Notes under the pieces: generated by a model | Databases searched by the model: none | Told to the model about the DNA's origin: nothing | The model's input: the letters and a program-made list of their open reading frames with translations, nothing else | Origin: Arthrobacter jinronghuae | GTDB lineage: Bacteria; Actinomycetota; Actinomycetes; Actinomycetales; Micrococcaceae | Direction of reading: 5' to 3' | DNA length: 64,000 nt | Assembly: GCF_025244825.1 (NCBI RefSeq) | Contig: NZ_CP104263.1 | Location: 930,001-994,000, forward strand | Position numbers and translations under genes: made by a program | Shown here: positions 58,547-64,000 of the stretch, piece by piece | Layout of the letters: each line of letters begins with the position of its first letter | How positions within the stretch are numbered: position 1 is the first letter of the stretch

Positions 58547-59347
58547 TCAATCGGTGAACGGCATCCGATGCAGCCGTTCGGCCAGGGCCCGGGACTGCCG
58601 CCGTTGACGGTCCAGCCGGACGTAGTCGCGGTTCCGGCGCTCTGCGACGACCGCCCGGAGGTAGGCCTCCGGATGCGTGCCCGGCGGCGGCTGCGGGGAA
58701 ACATGCGCAGTGGTTTCCGAGGCAAGTTCGGAGGCGAGCACCATTCTGGCCGTTCCGGTCATCCGCCCGCTCTGCGCGAGGAAGCGGGAGATGCGGCGGG
58801 CCAACCCGTCCGGCAGACGGCCGATATCGGCCAGGTCCGCCCAGCCGGCAAGCTCCGGGGGAGCCGCCACCAGTTCCGGCAGCGGTGCCACCACCCGGTC
58901 CCGCAGGGCGTAGGTGCCGGCCATGAGGTCCCCGAGGCGCTTGGACTTGTCATTGAACAACGCCACCATGAAGGCCAGTGAACCCGCGAGCATGTAGATT
59001 TCCAGGACCGCGGTGAACGCCCGGATGAAGGCATGCCGGAACCGCACCGAGCCGCCGTCGTCACGGACGATCCGCAACCCCATAACCAGCCGGCCGAGCG
59101 ACTTTCCCCGCGTCAGGGTTTCCACCGTGGCCGGGACCAACACAAACAGCAGCACCACAAGGCTCAGCGACAATGCCTGCGCCAGGGCGGGGTCCGACGA
59201 CACGACGGCCTGTGCGACCAGCAGCAGCAGGACGATGAACACAAGGACCTGGGCGACGACGTCAATGAGGGCGCTGACCATCCGGGCGGCGAAGCCGGCG
59301 GGGCGGAGTTCAAGGACCACCGCTTCGCCGGTAACAATGCTGCTCAT
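58547..59347 (-). CDS. RDD family membrane protein
   Basis: A 266-residue protein with an RDD domain: R15 in LRPAGFAARMVSALIDVV, then TRGKSLGRLVMGLRIV, and RLGDLMAGTYALRDR. Three to four membrane helices occupy about 20-140, and a long basic cytoplasmic tail follows. RDD proteins are putative transporters. ATG at 59347 has AGGAGG six bases upstream. It is divergent from the SpoIIM-like gene, with which RDD genes are often paired in actinobacteria. Confidence 0.9.
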   Translation of the reverse strand: MSSIVTGEAVVLELRPAGFAARMVSALIDVVAQVLVFIVLLLLVAQAVVSSDPALAQALSLSLVVLLFVLVPATVETLTRGKSLGRLVMGLRIVRDDGGSVRFRHAFIRAFTAVLEIYMLAGSLAFMVALFNDKSKRLGDLMAGTYALRDRVVAPLPELVAAPPELAGWADLADIGRLPDGLARRISRFLAQSGRMTGTARMVLASELASETTAHVSPQPPPGTHPEAYLRAVVAERRNRDYVRLDRQRRQSRALAERLHRMPFTD

Positions 59348-59389
59348 TCGAGTCCTCCTGAAGTGATGAGGACCACTGTACCGACCCGT

Positions 59390-59395
59390 TAGGGT
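59390..59395 (+). promoter_or_regulatory. Leaderless-type -10 box TAGGGT for the SpoIIM-like gene
   Basis: TAGGGT ends six bases before the GTG at 59402; no Shine-Dalgarno. Confidence 0.5.
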
Positions 59396-59401
59396 GTAAC
59401 C

Positions 59402-60394
59402 GTGGACCTCGATGCCTTCACTGCCGTGCACAGCGATGACTGGAAACGCCTCGACGAGCTGGCTGCCCGCCGCCGCTTAAGCGGCCCGGAAGCGGACGAA
59501 CTGCTTCGGCTCTATCAACGTGCCTCCACCCATCTTTCCATCGTGCGCTCGGTGGCACCGGAAGGAACGCTTTCCGCCGCCCTTTCCATGCGCCTGTCCC
59601 GTGCGCGCACCCGGTTCACCGGCAGCCGGTCCAACTTCATGGAGGACCTCGCGAACTTCTTCGTTTTCTCCCTCCCTGCAGCCTTTTACCGCGTACGCTG
59701 GCTCACCGTTGCGATAGGTGCAGCCTTTGTCCTGGTGGCCTGGCTGACCGGTTTCTGGGCCGTCAATACACCGGGGGTACTGGCAGCAGTGGGGTCCGAC
59801 GAGGAGCTCCGCCGCTATGTCGAAGAGGATTTCGTCAACTACTACTCCGAAAACCCGGCGGCGTCGTTCTCCGGCATGGTCTGGACCAACAATGCCTGGA
59901 TCGCCGTCCAAGCGGTTGCCTTCGGCATCACCGGCCTGTGGGTACCCTGGATCCTTTACCAGAACGCCGTAAGCGTGGGCTTGTCCGCGGGCATGATGGC
60001 AGCACACGGCCGGCTGGACGTGTTTTTCACCTATATCCTGCCGCACGGGTTCATGGAACTGACCGCTATTTTCATTGCCTCGGCCGCTGGGCTGCGGATT
60101 TTCTGGGCCTTCGTTGCACCCGGCCGACGTTCCCGGATGACCTCCGTGGCGCAGGAGGGACGTTCCCTGATGACGGTTGCCCTTGGGCTGGTAGTGGTCC
60201 TGTTTATCTCGGGGCTGGTTGAGGGATTCGTTACACCCAGCCCCCTGCCGGCCTGGCTGCGCCTGACCATCGGGTTCGGAGTATTCGCGGCGTACTGGGC
60301 GTACACGCTCATCCTCGGCGGCAGGGCCTACCGGGCCGGCCACCGCGGTGACCTGTCCGCGCGCGACGCCGGGGCGTACCTGCGTACGGCCTAG
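59402..60394 (+). CDS. Stage II sporulation protein M family membrane protein
   Basis: A 330-residue SpoIIM/DUF95-type protein. A soluble alpha-helical N terminus (DDWKRLDELAARRRLSGPEADEL, LYQRASTHLSIV) precedes six to seven membrane helices; ILPHGFMELTAIFIASAAGLR is the conserved core. In endospore formers SpoIIM works with SpoIIDP on septal peptidoglycan, but non-sporulating actinobacteria have it next to RDD, MoxR and DUF58 genes. MoxR and DUF58 are not seen here. Role unknown. Confidence 0.9.
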   Translation: MDLDAFTAVHSDDWKRLDELAARRRLSGPEADELLRLYQRASTHLSIVRSVAPEGTLSAALSMRLSRARTRFTGSRSNFMEDLANFFVFSLPAAFYRVRWLTVAIGAAFVLVAWLTGFWAVNTPGVLAAVGSDEELRRYVEEDFVNYYSENPAASFSGMVWTNNAWIAVQAVAFGITGLWVPWILYQNAVSVGLSAGMMAAHGRLDVFFTYILPHGFMELTAIFIASAAGLRIFWAFVAPGRRSRMTSVAQEGRSLMTVALGLVVVLFISGLVEGFVTPSPLPAWLRLTIGFGVFAAYWAYTLILGGRAYRAGHRGDLSARDAGAYLRTA

Positions 60395-60486
60395 CCGCGG
60401 GGTGGCGTGCGGTCCACCCGGTGCTGTCCCGGTAGGGTCGAGTGTAAGACCAGCGGAGAACAGTTTAGGAAGTGAAAGAGGAAGCA

Positions 60487-62241
60487 GTGGCTAGCCAGGA
60501 CGAAACCCCCACGCATCGATCGACGGCCGGAGGGGAGCCGCTCAACGGAACCGAGGCTTCAGTGCCGTCGCAGGGGACTGCCCCCGACGGATCCGGCTCC
60601 CACGCCGCTACTGCCCCGGAACTCGCCGGGAACAGTGAGCACGCCGACTGGGACGCCGAGTTCGACAACCTCACCGCCTCCGAGCGGGCCGATGTGGAGG
60701 CTGCAGCAGATGAGGCGGGCGACGCACCCGTCGACGCCGAAGAGCCGGACGTCGAGCGGACCCCGGAGGCGCCGGAGAGCCTCGAAGACCCCGAAGGGTC
60801 GGAGGGCCTTGAGGGCCCGGAAGAGTCGAAGGACGCTGAGGACGCTGAGGACGCTGCGGACCTCGACCGGGACACGGCCGAAAGCCCGGCTGCGTCCGAA
60901 AATCGTGACAAAGCAGCAACCGGCGGCGCCAGCGGAACCGTTCCGGGCGGGCACCCGAAGGTTGCCCAGCGCAGCCACCTACCCATGCGCCGCGCCAGCA
61001 CCCTGCCGGACCTGAGCGGCTATTCCTCCACCGACGATGCCGTGGACGCCGGACCCGAGGACCGGAACGCCCCGGAAGAGGAAACGGCGGCAACCTCCAT
61101 GGGAACGTCTTCCGGCGCAGTGGAAGCAGGAGAAGGCCGGCCGCACGCCGTTCCCTCCGGCGCCCATGAAGCCGGCCGGCATGAAGCCGACGCGCCCGGG
61201 GACGCTGAAGCCGACGCTGAAGGGGACGCAGAAACCGACGCTGAAACGGACTCCAACACGGCTCCCGAAACCACGTTGGACCGCGAAGCGGAAACATCCG
61301 GCGCCGTCGACCGGCATGACGGCACGGCGGAGGAGACCACCGAATCCACAGACACTGCCGTCACACCCGTTATTGCCCACTCCGCCGAGACGGAGAGGGA
61401 GACGAAGAACGGGACGGAGTCAGTCCATGACACGGCTGACTCCGCTGACGACGTCGACCCGGCACTTGCGGAAGCGCAGCGGCGCGCCCAGGAACGGGAG
61501 AAGGCGGCAGCAGGCAAGCCCGTCCTGGCCCGTGTCCTCCAGGTAATGATTGCCGTGTTCTTCCCGGTCATGGTGCTGGCCGCCGCCATCCGTGCGGTCG
61601 CGACGCCCCTGTTCCTGTGGGTGGAGTACCACCGGCCCGGTTTCCCGGCAGACAGTTACGGCTTCTCCACCGATGACCGGATGACCTACGGTTCCTACGC
61701 CGTGGACTACCTGCTCAACTTCAGCGGTTCCCGGTACCTGGGGGACCTGGTCGGGGACGGCGGAGAACCGCTGTACCTGGACAGCGAAGTCAGCCACATG
61801 GCCGATGTTAAGACGGTGCTGACGGTGGCCTTCATCGCTGCGATGGTGATGGCGGTCCTGAGCCTCTTCGCCGCGCTGTATCTGCACCGCCGCAGCCCGG
61901 GCGGCATCCGCCGGTCATTGTTCTCCGGTGCGGTGCTCACACTGGTATTGGTGGCGGCACTGGTGGTCCTCGCCGTTCTGGGCTGGGAACAGTTCTTCAC
62001 CCAGCTGCATACGATCTTCTTCGCGAACGGGAACTGGACCTTCCGGCTGGATGACACCTTGATCCGGCTCTTCCCGGCCCAGTTCTGGATGGACGCCGGG
62101 ATTACCATCGCCGCGCTGGTGCTGCTCACCTGCATCGTCGTGCTGGTTTCCTGCTGGCCCACCCGGGCACGCAGGGAACGCGTGTTGCAGGCCCGGGAAG
62201 ACGCCCGCCGCCGTTACACAGAGTCCCTCGAAGCACTCTAG
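60487..62241 (+). CDS. TIGR01906 family membrane protein with long acidic N-terminal tail
   Basis: A 584-residue protein. Residues 1-345 are acidic, rich in Glu, Asp, Ala, Thr and Ser with short repeats such as D-A-E-D-A-E and E-G-D-A-E-T-D-A-E-T-D, hence probably disordered. The last 235 residues are the TIGR01906 integral membrane domain with about four helices (from 348), DSYGFSTDDRMTYGSYAVDYLLNF and ELYLDSEVSHMADVK-like motifs. GTG at 60487 has GAGG five bases upstream; GTG at 60472 is an alternative but AGGA is too close. Function unknown. Confidence 0.85.
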   Translation: MASQDETPTHRSTAGGEPLNGTEASVPSQGTAPDGSGSHAATAPELAGNSEHADWDAEFDNLTASERADVEAAADEAGDAPVDAEEPDVERTPEAPESLEDPEGSEGLEGPEESKDAEDAEDAADLDRDTAESPAASENRDKAATGGASGTVPGGHPKVAQRSHLPMRRASTLPDLSGYSSTDDAVDAGPEDRNAPEEETAATSMGTSSGAVEAGEGRPHAVPSGAHEAGRHEADAPGDAEADAEGDAETDAETDSNTAPETTLDREAETSGAVDRHDGTAEETTESTDTAVTPVIAHSAETERETKNGTESVHDTADSADDVDPALAEAQRRAQEREKAAAGKPVLARVLQVMIAVFFPVMVLAAAIRAVATPLFLWVEYHRPGFPADSYGFSTDDRMTYGSYAVDYLLNFSGSRYLGDLVGDGGEPLYLDSEVSHMADVKTVLTVAFIAAMVMAVLSLFAALYLHRRSPGGIRRSLFSGAVLTLVLVAALVVLAVLGWEQFFTQLHTIFFANGNWTFRLDDTLIRLFPAQFWMDAGITIAALVLLTCIVVLVSCWPTRARRERVLQAREDARRRYTESLEAL

Positions 62242-62267
62242 GCCGAGCGAGCGGAGCGTAAGCAGCA

Positions 62268-62307
62268 TAAAAATCCCCCGTACCGGTATCGGTACGGGGG
62301 ATTTTTA
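62268..62307 (+). terminator. Bidirectional terminator between TIGR01906 and acyl-CoA synthetase genes
   Basis: A perfect 18-bp stem pairs 62268-62285 with 62290-62307 around GTAT; A5 and T5 runs at the ends make it functional in both directions. Confidence 0.9.
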
Positions 62308-62317
62308 CTGCCGCTGC

Positions 62318-64000
62318 CTACTTGGCGTAAAGCTTGTCCACCTCATCGGAGTAATCCGCAATCACTGCATTGCGGCGCAGCTTCAGCGTGGCCGTGAGAT
62401 GCCCCGATTCCAGGGTGAAGTCCTTGGGCAGCACGGTGAACTTGCGGATCTGTTCGGCCCGGGACACCGCCGCATTCGCGGCGTCGACTGACTCCTGCAG
62501 CAGCTGCTGCACCCGGGGATCCTCCGCGGCAACTCCGTCCGGGGCACCGTTCTCCCGGCTCCACGCGGCGAGGGCCTCCTCGTCCAGGGTGATCAGGGCG
62601 GACACGAACGGGCGTCCTTCGCCCACCACGATGGCCTGTGAGACCAGCCGGTTCTCACGGATCTTTTCTTCCAGGGGACCGGGGGCCACGTTCTTGCCGC
62701 CGGCCGTGACCAGCAGGTCCTTCTTGCGGCCGGTGATGCGCAGGAAACCGTCGTCGTCGAGTACGCCCACGTCGCCGGTCTTGAACCACTCGCCCTCGAA
62801 GGCGTCCGCAGTTGCCTCAGGGTTGCGGTGATAGCCCTTGAAGACCACGGCGCCGCGGACCAGGACCTCGCCGTCGTCCGCAATCCGGATGGTGGTGCCC
62901 GGCATGGGCAGCCCCACCGATCCCACCCGCGTGCGGGTTGCCTGGTTGACGCTCGCCGGGGCGGTGGTTTCGGTCAGGCCGTAGCCCTCCAGCACCGTGA
63001 CCCCGCAGCCGCGGAAGAAGTGCGCGAGCATCGGGCTCAGCGCGCTGGCACCGGAGATGGCGAATGCTGCGTTTCCGCCAAGGACCGCACGCACCTTCGG
63101 GTAGAAGAGGCGCTCAAACAGCTTGTGCTTCATTGCCAGCGCCACCGACGGTCCGCGGCCGCCGCGGGCGGCCGAGTCCTGCGCCTCCGAGTAGGCAATG
63201 GCCGTGGCGGCTGCCGCCTCGAAGGCCTTGCCCTTGCCGGCGGCTTCGGCCGAAGCCTGTGCGCCGGTGTAGATCTTTTCGAAGATCCGCGGCACGGCCA
63301 GCAGGAAGGTGGGCTGGAAGGACTTGAGGTCCGACATCAGGTCGGAGGCACTGCGGGAGTGGCCCACCTTGACGCCGGCGTGCAGGCAGCCCACCTGGAC
63401 CGCGCGGGCCAGCACGTGTGCCAGCGGCAGGAACATCAGCGTGGTCGGGTTGGGGATCTTCAGCATTTCCGGCAGGACTTCAATGACGTTGACGCCGAAG
63501 AGGGCAAAATTGCCGTGCGTGATTTCGCAGCCCTTGGGCCGGCCGGTGGTTCCGGAGGTGTACACCATCGACGCGGTGTCACTGAGGTTCGCGGTACTGC
63601 GGGCCGTTTCCAGCGTGTCGTCGCTGACACTGCTTCCTGCGGCGCTGAGGCCGGTGAACGTGTCGGCGCCGTCGCCGTCGTTCATCAGCCAGATGGAAAA
63701 CTCCCCTTCAAGGGCGGAAGCGGCAGCAAGCACGACGTCGGCCTTGCGTGCGTCCTCCACGAACACGTGCCGGGCACCGGAATCCTTGAGGATCCACTCG
63801 ACCTGGGAGGGGGAGGAGGTTTCATAGATCGGGATGGTGACGGCCCCGGCGAACCAGTTGGCCATATCCGCCACGGTCCACTCGTAGGAGGTCCGGGACA
63901 TGACGGCAACGCTGTCTCCGGGGCGGACGCCGGATCCGATCAAGCCCTTGGCCAGCCGGGTAACTTCTGCGAGGAACTGCGCGGCGGTGATGTCTTCCCA
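62318..64000 (-). CDS. Long-chain fatty acid-CoA ligase (AMP-binding), 5' part outside the window
   Basis: The frame is open to the window edge on the minus strand (last codons read WEDITAAQFLAEVTRLAKGL), so the start lies beyond base 64000; about 560 residues are visible. The AMP/ATP motif YTSGTTGRPKG, GYGLTETTAP and the hinge region GEWFKTGDVG followed by FLRITGRKKDLLVTAGGKNVAP are intact, with the catalytic Lys expected near the end. It matches the FadD15-like long-chain acyl-CoA synthetases of actinobacteria. Substrate chain length is not certain. Confidence 0.92.
   Translation of the reverse strand, partial: WEDITAAQFLAEVTRLAKGLIGSGVRPGDSVAVMSRTSYEWTVADMANWFAGAVTIPIYETSSPSQVEWILKDSGARHVFVEDARKADVVLAAASALEGEFSIWLMNDGDGADTFTGLSAAGSSVSDDTLETARSTANLSDTASMVYTSGTTGRPKGCEITHGNFALFGVNVIEVLPEMLKIPNPTTLMFLPLAHVLARAVQVGCLHAGVKVGHSRSASDLMSDLKSFQPTFLLAVPRIFEKIYTGAQASAEAAGKGKAFEAAAATAIAYSEAQDSAARGGRGPSVALAMKHKLFERLFYPKVRAVLGGNAAFAISGASALSPMLAHFFRGCGVTVLEGYGLTETTAPASVNQATRTRVGSVGLPMPGTTIRIADDGEVLVRGAVVFKGYHRNPEATADAFEGEWFKTGDVGVLDDDGFLRITGRKKDLLVTAGGKNVAPGPLEEKIRENRLVSQAIVVGEGRPFVSALITLDEEALAAWSRENGAPDGVAAEDPRVQQLLQESVDAANAAVSRAEQIRKFTVLPKDFTLESGHLTATLKLRRNAVIADYSDEVDKLYAK

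Noticed and set aside
57716..58981. Open frames within the repeat array (about 150-230 codons on both strands)
   Set aside because: They translate the same repeat over and over, overlap ahcY or the RDD gene, have no ribosome sites, and end where the repeat ends.

Overview
The window is a high-GC, gene-dense chromosomal segment from an actinobacterium, most likely a member of the Micrococcaceae close to Arthrobacter. This is inferred from codon and base composition, from a mycothiol S-conjugate amidase, a WhiB regulator, DUF501, DUF3499, DUF4245, DUF4307 and DUF5719 family proteins, and from many genes that start a few bases after a TANNNT box (leaderless style). I see no insertion sequence, prophage, CRISPR array or rRNA; one tRNA gene is present. 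This is core genome rather than an accessory island.

Layout. Bases 1-6200 hold a nucleoside uptake and salvage set: the end of one ABC permease, a second permease, cdd, deoA, a DedA-type membrane protein, add and mazG. Bases 6300-13250 carry eno, a FtsB/DivIC-like division protein with an unusual Lys/Ala/Pro tail, DUF501, a Ppx/GppA phosphatase, a mycosin-like subtilase and a type II NADH dehydrogenase (ndh) behind a near-consensus Rex operator. The order mazG-eno-divIC-DUF501-ppx is a conserved actinobacterial block. A tRNA-Leu(UAA) and a small secreted protein follow. Bases 14000-19900 encode a branched-chain amino acid ABC transporter. The binding protein livK faces the livHMGF operon across a 24-bp perfect terminator stem, and both upstream regions carry a CRP/GlxR-like site. 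LivH has an extra extracytoplasmic N-terminal domain.

Bases 20100-26000 hold a Bax-inhibitor-1 family protein, a GAF-ANTAR regulator, an aldose 1-epimerase, an AI-2E family protein, threonine deaminase and a rhomboid protein. Bases 26000-41500 form a second conserved block (greA, DUF4307, mca, a small membrane protein, DUF255, TrhA/hemolysin III, short-type isoprenyl transferase, PhoH2, fumarase, DUF4245, glpX) into which a prepilin peptidase, a NUDIX hydrolase, a TetR-DHA2 efflux pair and a carbonic anhydrase are set. Bases 41600-57760 concern envelope and one-carbon functions: FemX-like transferase, manA, an LCP ligase, purE, purK, GtrA, a TIGR03089 protein, WhiB2-like regulator, a giant membrane GT2 glycosyltransferase, DUF5719, a zincin-like protein, DUF3499, Trm112 and ahcY.

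Between ahcY and a convergent RDD gene lies the oddest feature: about 780 bp made of a 41-bp-period repeat, with 18 GTAC-centred motifs in two orientations. The window ends with a SpoIIM-like protein, a TIGR01906 protein with a long acidic tail, and an acyl-CoA synthetase cut by the window edge.

Other points worth attention are the GT2 gene, which has no ATG, GTG or TTG upstream of its catalytic domain, the whiB promoter with a dyad between -35 and -10, and the zincin-like protein whose HExxH motif is degenerate.
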